The notes under the pieces: model-generated
The model's database searches: none
What the model was told of the DNA's origin: nothing
What the model saw: the letters and a program-made list of their open reading frames with translations, nothing else
In this document: positions 42,783-51,445 of the stretch, piece after piece
How positions within the stretch are numbered: position 1 is the stretch's first letter
Layout of the letters: every line of letters starts with the position of its first letter
Assembly (NCBI GenBank): GCA_045597645.1
Contig: JAZLKM010000027.1
Coordinates: forward strand, 62,001-126,000
Direction: 5' to 3'
Length of the DNA stretch: 64,000 nt
DNA from: JAKSSE01 sp045597645
GTDB lineage: Bacteria; Bacillota; Clostridia; Lachnospirales; Lachnospiraceae
Position numbers and translations under genes: made by a program

Positions 42783-43541
42783 ATGAGTACAGAATTTAGC
42801 AGACACAAGAAAATAGATATGCATTCGCATGTAGGAAAATGGGGTGCTCCGTTTAACTTTTCCGGAGACACAAACTTAATTCTTTCACAGATGGAGAAAT
42901 TCAATATTGAAAAAACTCTCCTTTGCTCTTCGGCATCTACTAATAATGAGGAAACACTTGCAGCGTCAAAGTCAGCGCCAGAAAAGCTTGTTCCCATCGC
43001 CAGAATCGACTGTTCCAGAGGTCAGATAGCATACGATGAATTAGAGAATTATATAAGAGACCATCATTTCAAAGGTGCAAAAATTCAGTCTCTGTTTGAT
43101 GGTTATACAGCAGATGCCCCTTGTGTGGATCCCGCTGTTGAAATATGTGAGAAATATAATGTTCCATTCTTTGTGCACTCTGGACACGAGCCATTTTCTC
43201 TACCGTGGCAGATAGGTCTGCTGGCAGAGCGTCATCCCAATTGCAAATTCTGTATGCTTCACATGGGACATGGACATGGCGTATATGTGCAGGCTGCCAT
43301 CGATATGGCAAAGCGCTATGACAACATATGGCTCGAGACTTCTGGAACATCAATGAGCGCGCAAATATACAATGCATATAAAACCGTTGGTAGCGACAGA
43401 GTCATGTTCGGACTTGATACCCCTTTCCACGCTCCTGAAGTGGAAATACAAAAAACTCTTTCGTGTGACTTCACAGAAAATGACTACGAAAATATATTTT
43501 ATAACAATGCAGTTAAATTCATGGGTACATTACTTAATTAA
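42783..43541 (+). CDS. Amidohydrolase family metal-dependent hydrolase
   Basis: 252 residues of the amidohydrolase-2 type: an N-terminal metal motif DMHSHVG (about residues 12-18), His in FVHSGHEP around 138, MLHMGHG around 165 and a late Asp in MFGLDTPF around 220. Such TIM-barrel enzymes act as hydrolases or decarboxylases on small cyclic or aromatic acids; the substrate here is unknown. SD AAGGAG is strong. It is paired 12 bases upstream of an ECF transporter S component, suggesting that the imported compound is its substrate or a precursor. Confidence 0.82.
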   Translation: MSTEFSRHKKIDMHSHVGKWGAPFNFSGDTNLILSQMEKFNIEKTLLCSSASTNNEETLAASKSAPEKLVPIARIDCSRGQIAYDELENYIRDHHFKGAKIQSLFDGYTADAPCVDPAVEICEKYNVPFFVHSGHEPFSLPWQIGLLAERHPNCKFCMLHMGHGHGVYVQAAIDMAKRYDNIWLETSGTSMSAQIYNAYKTVGSDRVMFGLDTPFHAPEVEIQKTLSCDFTENDYENIFYNNAVKFMGTLLN

Positions 43542-43553
43542 GGAGACAAAATT

Positions 43554-44063
43554 ATGACAATAGAAAGTAAAACAAACATCCAAAAGATCACTATCACCGG
43601 ACTGTTTGCTGCATTGATATTCGTCGGCACCTTTTCATTCAAGATTCCTACCATGTTTGGTTATACACATCTAGGAGATTGCTTCATCATCATGGCAGTT
43701 TTTATGCTAGGCGGCAAAAGGGGCGCCTTAGCCGGAGCCATAGGTGCCGGCCTTGCTGATCTCATCGGTGGATATACCATTTGGGTCATTCCCACAATGT
43801 TTATTAAGGCTTCCTGGGCTCTTATTGCAGGCTTTATAGCATTCAAAATACTGAAAAATCTGAAAGCAAGATTTTGGATTGCTGCCATAATAGGAGGTCT
43901 TGTTCACATCGCCTTATACACACTTGTGAAGATACCTCTATTTGGAATTACATACGCACTTTCAAGTCTGCTATCAGTATCTATTCAGACTTTGTCAGGT
44001 GTAATCCTAGGCAACATCCTCTTTGCTTTACTGGGAAAAAGATTGGGCTCTATAATAAAATAG
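43554..44063 (+). CDS. ECF transporter S component
   Basis: 169 residues with five or six hydrophobic segments. The N-terminal TGLFAALIFVGT, the GYTHLGDCFI loop and the GGKRGALAGAIGAGLADL stretch are typical of ECF-type vitamin/cofactor-uptake substrate-binding subunits (PF07155-like). It would work with a shared EcfA/EcfT module encoded elsewhere. The ligand is not readable from sequence; no riboswitch is evident upstream of the pair. It ends 12 bases from a convergent glycosyltransferase gene. Confidence 0.85.
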   Translation: MTIESKTNIQKITITGLFAALIFVGTFSFKIPTMFGYTHLGDCFIIMAVFMLGGKRGALAGAIGAGLADLIGGYTIWVIPTMFIKASWALIAGFIAFKILKNLKARFWIAAIIGGLVHIALYTLVKIPLFGITYALSSLLSVSIQTLSGVILGNILFALLGKRLGSIIK

Positions 44064-44075
44064 TAATATCTGGAT

Positions 44076-45167
44076 CTAGTTTTGCATTTTGCAAGCCAAT
44101 GTCACAATCTCGCCAAATTCTTTAGCCACATTTTTTAGGTCAAATGCCGGATATACCATATCTCTACATCTGTCTCCTGATGGAATCGGCAACGTTCCTT
44201 TGGCAATATAATCTAATACTGCAGCTAACTCCTCTGGATTTTGCTGCGGTATCAGATACCCTGTCTCTCCAGGGATAACTATCTCCCCCACGCCACTCAC
44301 AGGAGTAGCTATAACGGGTATTCCTTGATAAAGTGACTCAATGGCGACAAGTGGAAAGCCTTCGTATATAGATGGCATACAAATAAAATCTATGTCTTGT
44401 GTATATGCCCATGGATTCTCTTGCCACCCCAGCATTTTTACTGCGTTATTTATTCCCAGGTTGACTATTAAGGAATCTATCTTGTTTCTGTATTCCTCAG
44501 TCTCCGGCTCTCCTATAACAGTTAGCTCCCAGTTTGTATCCGCTAACGCTAATGCTTGCAATATGATGTCTAGTCCCTTTACTGGTGTAATCCTTCCTAT
44601 AAAAGCCAGTTTACAACTATCTGAATCCCCTCGATTAAGTCGATTTTCTCCTACACTAGTAAAAACAACTGGGTTTTTTACTCTATATACATTTTGCAAA
44701 TTTAAATTCTGCTTTATCTCCTGAAAAATATAATCGCTTATCGCGAGATGGCCATCTGCTAATCCTAAATACTCAAATCCCCCGTAGCCAGCTGCTACAT
44801 ATCGTTCTACAGGATTATGCAGCCATGATAAAATGTGTATTTTCTCTCCTAGCGCGGCTACTGCGAGCTTTGTTATATACACACAAATTGGCCAATTGGC
44901 AGCGATTATCACCTCAGGCGCTTCATTTTCAAGCAAAAATTTTGCATATCTTTCTGCCAGTTCATTAACACTGTGGCCATCTTTTCCATATGTTAATTCA
45001 TAGAAAGCAGTTCCTTCATCAACCCATTTTGCTCCTTCTGAGATCAACTGAATAATACGGATTTTATAGCCGATTCTCGACAATTCTGTAGACAGATTAT
45101 TTATGCAGTTTTCTACGCCACCATGTGCAGCTGTAGGGATTACAATATCCCAATATTTTTCTTTCAT
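44076..45167 (-). CDS. GT4 family glycosyltransferase
   Basis: 363-residue GT-B enzyme with PTAAHGGVENC at the N-terminus, the middle-strand start LAFIGRITPVKGLDI and the C-terminal nucleotide-sugar site SIYEGFPLVAIES (E-x7-E). It is a retaining glycosyltransferase, probably cytoplasmic or membrane-associated, with acceptor and donor unknown. It stands alone, bounded by a convergent gene and by the terminator of the glycerol operon, so it is not part of the large polysaccharide cluster. SD GGAAAGAAG is moderate. Confidence 0.85.
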   Translation of the reverse strand: MKEKYWDIVIPTAAHGGVENCINNLSTELSRIGYKIRIIQLISEGAKWVDEGTAFYELTYGKDGHSVNELAERYAKFLLENEAPEVIIAANWPICVYITKLAVAALGEKIHILSWLHNPVERYVAAGYGGFEYLGLADGHLAISDYIFQEIKQNLNLQNVYRVKNPVVFTSVGENRLNRGDSDSCKLAFIGRITPVKGLDIILQALALADTNWELTVIGEPETEEYRNKIDSLIVNLGINNAVKMLGWQENPWAYTQDIDFICMPSIYEGFPLVAIESLYQGIPVIATPVSGVGEIVIPGETGYLIPQQNPEELAAVLDYIAKGTLPIPSGDRCRDMVYPAFDLKNVAKEFGEIVTLACKMQN

Positions 45168-45186
45168 AGACTTCTTTCCATCAAAA

Positions 45187-45204
45187 GAAGGGCTCGAAGC
45201 CCTC
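45187..45204 (-). other. Short hairpin in the leader of the GT4 gene
   Basis: AGGGCT (45189-45194) and AGCCCT (45198-45203) form a 6-bp stem with a 3-base loop. On the minus strand it is followed by TCTTTTGATGG, only 20-35 bases before the GT4 start. It could be a weak second terminator or an attenuator. Confidence 0.35.
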
Positions 45205-45243
45205 TTTCATTTTATTTGAGTCAAATGCCTTCGTTTCGTTAGT

Positions 45244-45271
45244 ATAAAAAATGTCTCGCCTAGGCGAGACA
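45244..45271 (-). terminator. Terminator of the glycerol operon
   Basis: On the minus strand a perfect 8-bp stem (45264-45271 with 45252-45259) with a 4-base loop is followed by TTTTTTAT. It lies about 62 bases past the DUF1667 stop and separates the glp operon from the GT4 gene. Confidence 0.85.
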
Positions 45272-45333
45272 CCTTTGTCATGGTTATAATATCATAATTT
45301 TTTATTTTGCAACACCAATTTTCTTATCTTACG

Positions 45334-45705
45334 CTAGATTGCGCTTAATACAGCCTTTGTTGCAACCACATCAACACCTGTTCCTGCCACGTTTGATATG
45401 AGCACATCCCCTATTGCTATAGGTGCTTTTACTCGTGCTTCATTAATATCCTTCATTACCTCAAATATCTTGGTCTTGGGTATGTCCTCTTTAGTCTTGC
45501 AAGACACCATTACCTTGTCTCCGCCTTCGACTCTAATGATAGAAGTTACTATTCTTGTAGGATTGGTCACTTCTTTTCTGGCGTATGCATCCCCGCGCTT
45601 GCAAGTATTTCCTGTGACATCTGCCACGATTCCATCTTCGTTAAAGCTTACCGTAAGCTGACATCCAAGAGGGCATCCTATACAAGTCAGTTCTCTATTT
45701 TCCAT
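45334..45705 (-). CDS. DUF1667 protein, iron-sulfur-type partner of glycerol-3-phosphate dehydrogenase
   Basis: About 123 residues starting MENRELTCIGCPLGC. The CxxCPxGC motif plus a later Cys (NTCKRGDAY) suggests iron-sulfur or other metal binding. DUF1667 genes usually follow GlpA- and GlpB-like genes in anaerobic Firmicutes and are taken to be an electron-transfer subunit of the dehydrogenase. ATG 45705 is preferred over the upstream 45723 because AGGAGGT lies 6 bases before it; it begins 1 base after the preceding stop. Confidence 0.85.
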   Translation of the reverse strand: MENRELTCIGCPLGCQLTVSFNEDGIVADVTGNTCKRGDAYARKEVTNPTRIVTSIIRVEGGDKVMVSCKTKEDIPKTKIFEVMKDINEARVKAPIAIGDVLISNVAGTGVDVVATKAVLSAI

Positions 45706-45706
45706 G

Positions 45707-46987
45707 CTATACCTCCTGCTCAATTCGCACAGTAATCTGCCCTACACTACCTGCTGCCTCAAGGTCAGCTCTTTTTATGACTATCTCCTCCATCTCTCCT
45801 GGAGCCATAATCGGTCGCTTCTTAAGCTGTACCTGCTTATCATCGAAATATACCCCAACAGCCGCCTTCTTGTATACAGCACCTACTCTGAATCTCACTG
45901 TTACTGTCTCATCCATTCTTGATGGGTCAATCATTTTAGGTACAGTATAGCGCACACCATTCTCGCAACTAACTTCTATTGCGTTGTCAGCATCCTTTGA
46001 GCTCACAGTTCCTGCAATGTATGCCGCAGCATTCTTCCCTGCATTTGCAGCCTCTGCTGACACATAATCTACCAAGTCATGGACGTGAAGTACATTTCCG
46101 CAGGCAAACACTCCTTCAATAGACGTCTCTAAGCATTCATCTACAACAGGACCACCTGTCACCTGGTTCATTTCTACACCTAGGTCTCTAGACAGCTCGT
46201 TCTCCGGAAGCAATCCACATGACAACAATAGTGTATCGCAGGTATACTCTTCCTCTGTGCCTGGTATTGGTTTACCCTTACCATCCACCTCAGCTAGAAC
46301 TATTGCTTCTACTCGCTCCTTACCCTTTATATCCACTACTGTGTGACTAAGTTTGAGCGGTATATCATAATCATTTAGACACTGTACAATATTCCTTTTT
46401 AATCCACCTGAATATGGCATAAGCTCTGCAACAACTTTTACTTTTGCCCCTTCAAGAGTCATTCGTCTGGCCATGATTAGGCCGATATCACCAGAACCTA
46501 GGATTACAACTTCCTTTCCTGGCATATAGCCCTCTATATTGACCAATCTCTGAGCTGTTCCTGCCGAGTAAATGCCTGCTGGCCTATATCCCGGTATATT
46601 TAGAGCTCCTCTTGGACGCTCTCTGCATCCCATTGCTAAGATTACAGCTTTGGCATCTGTTACAAATACTCCGTCTTCACGGTTCATAGCTGTAACTGTC
46701 TTATAGCCATCTTTTGCTTCGGCTATTCCCATTACCATGGTTCCGAGCTTATATTCTATGCCAAGCTCCTTCACCTTATCGATATATCTTCCAGCATACT
46801 CCGGTCCTGTCAGCTCTTCCTTAAACGTATGTAGTCCAAACCCATTGTGTATACATTGGTTAAGGATTCCTCCTAGTTCTTTATCCCTCTCTAGTATAAG
46901 TATGCTTCTGGTACCAGCTTCATACGCTGCGGCTGCAGCCGAAAGCCCTGCAGGGCCACCACCTACGATTACTAAATCTATTTTCAT
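45707..46987 (-). CDS. FAD/NAD(P)-dependent oxidoreductase (GlpB-like partner)
   Basis: 426-residue pyridine-nucleotide-disulfide-type flavoprotein: FAD motif VIVGGGPAGLSAA, CREREPRGALNIPGYRP-like region (MGCRERPRG), NAD motif LGSGDIGLIMARR (about residues 161-173) and a C-terminal Asp motif GVFACGNV. In glp operons of clostridia this protein partners the GlpA-like dehydrogenase and DUF1667 protein to pass electrons from glycerol-3-phosphate oxidation. A redox-active CxxC of true disulfide reductases is not apparent. Confidence 0.82.
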   Translation of the reverse strand: MKIDLVIVGGGPAGLSAAAAAYEAGTRSILILERDKELGGILNQCIHNGFGLHTFKEELTGPEYAGRYIDKVKELGIEYKLGTMVMGIAEAKDGYKTVTAMNREDGVFVTDAKAVILAMGCRERPRGALNIPGYRPAGIYSAGTAQRLVNIEGYMPGKEVVILGSGDIGLIMARRMTLEGAKVKVVAELMPYSGGLKRNIVQCLNDYDIPLKLSHTVVDIKGKERVEAIVLAEVDGKGKPIPGTEEEYTCDTLLLSCGLLPENELSRDLGVEMNQVTGGPVVDECLETSIEGVFACGNVLHVHDLVDYVSAEAANAGKNAAAYIAGTVSSKDADNAIEVSCENGVRYTVPKMIDPSRMDETVTVRFRVGAVYKKAAVGVYFDDKQVQLKKRPIMAPGEMEEIVIKRADLEAAGSVGQITVRIEQEV

Positions 46988-47000
46988 CCCCTGTTCCTCA

Positions 47001-48431
47001 TTACGCCTTAATTTTACCTGTCAGATACTCAGAGCCTGGACCATGCTTTGTGATTTCTTCCATTGGTATACCGAGTTCTCTTGATATAATTTCCATGGTT
47101 CTCGGTGTGCAAAAGCCTGCCTGGCAACGCCCCATTCCTGCTCTGGTACGCCTCTTTACGCCATCCACAGTAGTAGCTCCTGGCACTCTATGAATCGCCT
47201 CAACTATTTCTCCCTCTGTTACGTTTTCGCATCTGCATACAATGCTTCCATATGCCGGATTCTTGCTGATTAACTCATTTCTTTCCTCTGAAGACAGCTC
47301 TGAAAACACAGGTATTGCCTTTCTGACAGGGTCAAAATCTGCCTTTTTCTCCAGATTTAACATATCTGCTACAATTCCACTGGCCATAACACCTATTGCA
47401 GGTGCGCTGGAAAGTCCTGGGCTTTCGATTCCCGCTACATCTACAAAGCCAGGCGCTTCCGGTGCCTCCCCGATGATGAATTCATGACCATCTTCATGGG
47501 CTCTTAGCCCTGCAAAACTTGTAATCACCTGTCTCATAGGTATGTCTTTCACTGCCATCTGCGATTTGGAGATAACTTCATCAAGTCCTTCCCTTGTAGT
47601 AGCCACGCCCTCCTTATTTTCTATATCGATGGCTGTAGGTCCTATAAGGATGTTTCCATGCACTGTAGGTGTTACAAGCACACCCTTGCCATACTTTCCT
47701 GGGCACTGAAAAACTGTGTGGCTTACTAAATTGCCTGCTGCCTTGTCAAGCAAGACATAGTCTCCTCGTCTAGCTGTAATATTAATCTTCTTTTTGCATA
47801 CCATATTGTGAATTGCATCCGCATATACACCTGCAGCATTTACAACTACTTTTGTCTCTATGTCACCCTTATTTGTATGGAGGACATATCCCCCTTCGAT
47901 ACTATCTATACCTAATACTTCTGTCAGACATTGGAAGCTCACTCCATTTTTAGCTGCATTTTCCGCATAAGCATAAGTCAATGTAAATGGACATACGATG
48001 CCTCCTGTTGGGGCCCATAATGCGGCTTTTACATCCGATGACAGCCCTGGCTCTATCTCTCGCGCTCTATCTGCATCTACGACTTCAAGTCCAGGTACTC
48101 CATTGGCGTCTCCTCTGGCTTTAAGCTCCTCCAGCTTTGATATATCCTCATCTTCTGTGCATACAACCAATGAGCCCGTTCTTTTAAAAGGAACGTCTAG
48201 CTGACTGGCTATCTCGTCCATCATGGCGTTACCTTCTACATTAAGCTTTGCCATGAGACTTCCTGTCTGTGCATCATAACCAGCGTGTACTATAGCGCTA
48301 TTTGCCTTTGAAGTACCGCAGCAAACATCCTCGTATTTTTCCAGCACCAATATGTCCGCCTGATATCTTGACAGCTCCCTGGCCACTGCGCAGCCTGCTA
48401 CTCCGGCTCCGATTATTACGATGTCTCTCAT
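47001..48431 (-). CDS. glpA: GlpA-like FAD-dependent glycerol-3-phosphate dehydrogenase
   Basis: About 476 residues: FAD motif IIGAGVAGCAVARELS, a DAO-fold body (NSAIVHAGYD, GIVCPFTLTYAYAENA) and a C-terminal BFD-like [2Fe-2S] module with CRC...CQAGFC (about 400-440). It oxidises glycerol-3-phosphate to dihydroxyacetone phosphate. ATG 48431 overlaps the glpK stop by 4 bases and has GGAGGAAGAGGA upstream; the seven-residue extension to 48452 is rejected. The family also contains L-2-hydroxyglutarate oxidase-like proteins, but the operon fixes the assignment. Confidence 0.88.
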   Translation of the reverse strand: MRDIVIIGAGVAGCAVARELSRYQADILVLEKYEDVCCGTSKANSAIVHAGYDAQTGSLMAKLNVEGNAMMDEIASQLDVPFKRTGSLVVCTEDEDISKLEELKARGDANGVPGLEVVDADRAREIEPGLSSDVKAALWAPTGGIVCPFTLTYAYAENAAKNGVSFQCLTEVLGIDSIEGGYVLHTNKGDIETKVVVNAAGVYADAIHNMVCKKKINITARRGDYVLLDKAAGNLVSHTVFQCPGKYGKGVLVTPTVHGNILIGPTAIDIENKEGVATTREGLDEVISKSQMAVKDIPMRQVITSFAGLRAHEDGHEFIIGEAPEAPGFVDVAGIESPGLSSAPAIGVMASGIVADMLNLEKKADFDPVRKAIPVFSELSSEERNELISKNPAYGSIVCRCENVTEGEIVEAIHRVPGATTVDGVKRRTRAGMGRCQAGFCTPRTMEIISRELGIPMEEITKHGPGSEYLTGKIKA

Positions 48432-49927
48432 TCCTCTTCCTCCTTTGCCCATCCAAAGGCATAGGTTACGGCTTTTTTCCAGCCCTTCACTTTCTTATTT
48501 CTATCTTCTAATTCAATCTTTGGCTTAAAGACCTTATCTATCTGCCAGTTCTTGATGACTTCTTCCTTATTTGCCCAATAGCCCACTGCTAGTCCTGCCA
48601 GGTATGCTGCACCCATGGCTGTTGTCTCTATACATGCTGGTCTATTTACAGGTGCCTGCATAAGGTCTGCCTGACACTGCATTAAGAAATTATTTGCAGA
48701 CGCACCGCCATCTACTTTAAGCGCTGTCATAGTAAGCCCCGAATCCTGCTGCATTAACGTGACAACGTCATTAACCTGATATGCCAGCGACTCCAGTGTG
48801 GCCCTAATAATGTGATACTTGTTAACACCTCTGGTTAATCCAACAATAGTGCCTCTTGCATACTGATCCCAGTATGGTGCCCCTAATCCAGTAAATGCTG
48901 GAACAACATAGCACCCGTGCGTGTCAGGCACTTTGCCTGCCATATATTCTGAATCTGATGCCGAATCTATTAGTCTCATTTCATCTCTTAGCCACTGTAT
49001 TGCGGCACCTGCCACAAATATGGAGCCTTCGAGTGCATATGTTACCTTACCATCTAGTCCCCATGCGATGGTCGTTACCAATCCCTTATCAGAAAATACC
49101 GGTTTTTCCCCTGTATTCATGAGAAGGAATCCTCCTGTACCATATGTATTTTTTACTTCTCCTGCTGTAAAGCATGTCTGTCCAAATAGTGCCGCCTGCT
49201 GATCTCCTGCTGCACCTGCTATCGGAATCTCTGCTCCAAAGAAAGATGCATCTGCATGTCCATATATTTCACTACTTGGCTTCGGCTCAGGCAGCATGCA
49301 CCTAGGAATATCAAGCTCATCCAATATGTCCTGATCCCATGTCAAATCGACTATGTTAAATAACATTGTACGGCTTGCATTAGAATAATCGGTCACATGC
49401 ACCTTTCCCCTAGTAAGCTTCCATATAAACCAAGTCTCAACGGTTCCAAAAAGCAAATCCCCCGCTTCTGCCTTTTCTCTCGCACCTGGCACATTATCTA
49501 GAATCCACTTTACTTTTGATGCAGAAAAATATGCATCAATAATAAGACCTGTCTTCTTCCTAAAAGCATCTGTTAATCCTTTTTCCTTGAGGCTATCGCA
49601 ATACTCTGAAGTTCTGCGGCACTGCCATACAATCGCATGATATACAGGCTCACCTGTGTTCTTGTCCCACACTATGGCTGTCTCTCTTTGATTTGTAATA
49701 CCAATTGCTGCAATATCAGCTGCAGTTGCCCCTATTTTCTGCATTGCTTCTACTGCCACACCTAACTGTGTTGACCATATCTCATTTGCATCATGCTCCA
49801 CCCAGCCCGGCTGCGGAAAATACTGCGTAAATTCCTTCTGGGCTACTGAGCACATCTCTCCTCTTTCATTGAAAAGGATGCAACGGTTGCTGGTAGTTCC
49901 AGCATCAAGCGCCATAATGTATTTCAT
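48428..49927 (-). CDS. glpK: Glycerol kinase
   Basis: 499 residues, the usual family length. It has the N-terminal DAGTTSNRCILFN, ITNQRETAIVWDK.TG.P, NASRTMLFNI, GAAGDQQAALFGQ and the FGGY signature region LKVDGGASANNFLMQ. It phosphorylates glycerol with ATP, committing it to the downstream dehydrogenase. ATG 49927 has AGGGGGT upstream and begins the conserved MKYIMALD; 49966 would add 13 unconserved residues. No glpF glycerol facilitator is adjacent. Confidence 0.96.
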   Translation of the reverse strand: MKYIMALDAGTTSNRCILFNERGEMCSVAQKEFTQYFPQPGWVEHDANEIWSTQLGVAVEAMQKIGATAADIAAIGITNQRETAIVWDKNTGEPVYHAIVWQCRRTSEYCDSLKEKGLTDAFRKKTGLIIDAYFSASKVKWILDNVPGAREKAEAGDLLFGTVETWFIWKLTRGKVHVTDYSNASRTMLFNIVDLTWDQDILDELDIPRCMLPEPKPSSEIYGHADASFFGAEIPIAGAAGDQQAALFGQTCFTAGEVKNTYGTGGFLLMNTGEKPVFSDKGLVTTIAWGLDGKVTYALEGSIFVAGAAIQWLRDEMRLIDSASDSEYMAGKVPDTHGCYVVPAFTGLGAPYWDQYARGTIVGLTRGVNKYHIIRATLESLAYQVNDVVTLMQQDSGLTMTALKVDGGASANNFLMQCQADLMQAPVNRPACIETTAMGAAYLAGLAVGYWANKEEVIKNWQIDKVFKPKIELEDRNKKVKGWKKAVTYAFGWAKEEEE

Positions 49928-49967
49928 TTCTACCCCCTGTTTTCTGTGGCAATTTCCCCTAAACAAA

Positions 49968-49999
49968 TTCGGAAACCGAAATTCAAAAATCCGTTTCCG
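49968..49999. promoter_or_regulatory. Inverted repeats in the glpK leader or promoter region
   Basis: TTCGG-AAA-CCGAA (49968-49980) is a perfect interrupted palindrome. CGGAAAC (49970-49976) is also inverted as GTTTCCG (49993-49999). They lie 40-70 bases before the glpK ATG, in the 169-base gap 49928-50096. A weak promoter (TTGAAG-17-TATTCT) lies just upstream. An operator or GlpP-like antitermination hairpin is possible. Confidence 0.35.
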
Positions 50000-50096
50000 T
50001 ATTCAAAGAATATCACTATACGCGCCCTTCTTCAAGAATTACCGACCTCTAAAACTAGCCAAAAATTGCCCTCTGTTTTTGTTAAAGATTATTTTT

Positions 50097-50129
50097 TAAC
50101 AAAAAAACGCATCCGGTCACCCGGATGCG
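50097..50129 (-). terminator. Terminator of the sortase operon
   Basis: On the minus strand a perfect 9-bp GC-rich stem (50121-50129 with 50108-50116), loop of 4, is followed by seven T and GTTAAAAAA. It lies 18 bases after the stop of the sortase-substrate gene. Confidence 0.9.
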
Positions 50130-50146
50130 ATATCTGTTATATGTGC

Positions 50147-51379
50147 TTATCTTTTATTAATAGTCTCAAGTCTTGCTGCATTCATTTTAGACCAGAGGAA
50201 TAATCCAAGGCCCAGAGCCAACAATGACATTGCAAGAATGAACCTTCTATCCAACGGATCTGCTGTCTTTGGTGTAGCATCCTTCGCATTAGCTGATACG
50301 ACTATCATCGCTGTGCTGCAATATCCATCAGTATAATGTATGGTCACCTTGTGGGTTCCTATTGACAGCGTATGTATGAAAGTAGGATAGAAATCAATTA
50401 TTGTTGACCCCTGTGTTGCAACGTAATTGCTTGGATCAACCGTAGCTCCATCAATATCTACATAACTGAAGATTGATAAATCTCCACTGCCTCTCAATCT
50501 ATACGAAGTCTGGGTATCCTGGCGAACTGTGCCGTTCACTCCCTCTAGAATCTTATATCCACCCTGACTAGTATTGTAGCTGTCCAGATTTGCATTTGTC
50601 CTTGATGCACCACCGTTAGTTGACGTTACCGGTGTCACAGTCGCTCCACCTGCAGCCCCACCTGTTACTTCTGGTGAGTTATCATCTGGTTCATCATAGT
50701 CATCATTGCCAGGATTATCTGGTGTGCTTGGGTTACTAGGTGTATCTGGATTGCTTGGCGTATCTGGTGTGTTTGGAGTATCTGGCGTGCTTGGACCGCT
50801 CGGAGTATCTGGCGTGGGTGTATCCGGATTGTTAGGCGTGTCTGGTGTAGGAGAGTCTGGAGTAGGTGTATCCGGATTACTTGGTGTGTCCGGTGTAGGT
50901 GTATCTGGATCAGCCACTCCAGGAGTCGCTCCGCCTATAGTATAGACCACCTGCTTACCATTCACGTTGTACTGACTCGCAATCGCTGCTGCTATACTGT
51001 CATTAGCTTGTCCCTCGGTACCTCTTACAATAACTACCTGAGAATCTGCAAATACGCCATCTGCGATAGATTTTATGGCATCTGTCAGCACTATCTCCTC
51101 AACATTAGGCGATACTCCTACCAAGCGCCCTGTTACCGTGGTGTAGATTAAGTCGCCGTCTTTTATAGTGCCCTCGTCCTGAGGCGGAGTTACTGGTGTT
51201 CCTGAATCGCCACCATCTGCTGGATCATCAGGAAGCATCTCGCCTGGATTAAATGGAAAATCTCCATCAGGTATATCTCCTGAATTAGTAGCTCTTGTAC
51301 CTGATCCTGCGAGCACCCATACCGAAAGTATGATGGAGCATACCATCATTGCTATTCCGATTTTCGTTACATTTTTCAT
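50147..51379 (-). CDS. Surface protein with Asp-Thr-Pro repeats and sortase-type C-terminus
   Basis: About 410 residues: an N-terminal signal segment (about 6-25), a Pro/Asp-rich stretch, a folded region with VVIVRGTEGQ, a long PDTP-type repeat linker (about 145-215), a second domain of about 110 residues, then TPKTADP followed by a membrane segment and a basic end (KMNAARLETINKR). This terminal layout is that of a sortase substrate, with PKTAD replacing LPXTG-like motifs, and a sortase gene lies immediately upstream. ATG 51379 has AAGGAGAG; the 13-residue extension to 51418 is unlikely. Confidence 0.8.
   Translation of the reverse strand: MKNVTKIGIAMMVCSIILSVWVLAGSGTRATNSGDIPDGDFPFNPGEMLPDDPADGGDSGTPVTPPQDEGTIKDGDLIYTTVTGRLVGVSPNVEEIVLTDAIKSIADGVFADSQVVIVRGTEGQANDSIAAAIASQYNVNGKQVVYTIGGATPGVADPDTPTPDTPSNPDTPTPDSPTPDTPNNPDTPTPDTPSGPSTPDTPNTPDTPSNPDTPSNPSTPDNPGNDDYDEPDDNSPEVTGGAAGGATVTPVTSTNGGASRTNANLDSYNTSQGGYKILEGVNGTVRQDTQTSYRLRGSGDLSIFSYVDIDGATVDPSNYVATQGSTIIDFYPTFIHTLSIGTHKVTIHYTDGYCSTAMIVVSANAKDATPKTADPLDRRFILAMSLLALGLGLFLWSKMNAARLETINKR
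50710..50915. repeat. Tandem short repeats encoding the PDTP linker
   Basis: Degenerate 6-, 9- and 15-base units encode runs of PDTP, SNPDTP and TPDTP. They form an extended, rigid wall-spanning linker and are prone to length variation by slippage. Confidence 0.85.
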
Positions 51380-51445
51380 GAAATAACTCTCCTTTGAGCC
51401 GGTACTAAAGTACCACATCGCCCCAAGATATTGTATAAAATACGC

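Noticed and set aside
45181..45240. Second strong terminator for the glp operon
   Set aside because: The AGGGCT/AGCCCT stem is only 6 bp and lacks an uninterrupted T tract on the minus strand; kept as a low-confidence hairpin only.
50706..50945. Short regularly repeated units suggesting a CRISPR array
   Set aside because: The units are 6-15 bases, in frame, without constant spacers, and encode a PDTP linker in a surface protein.
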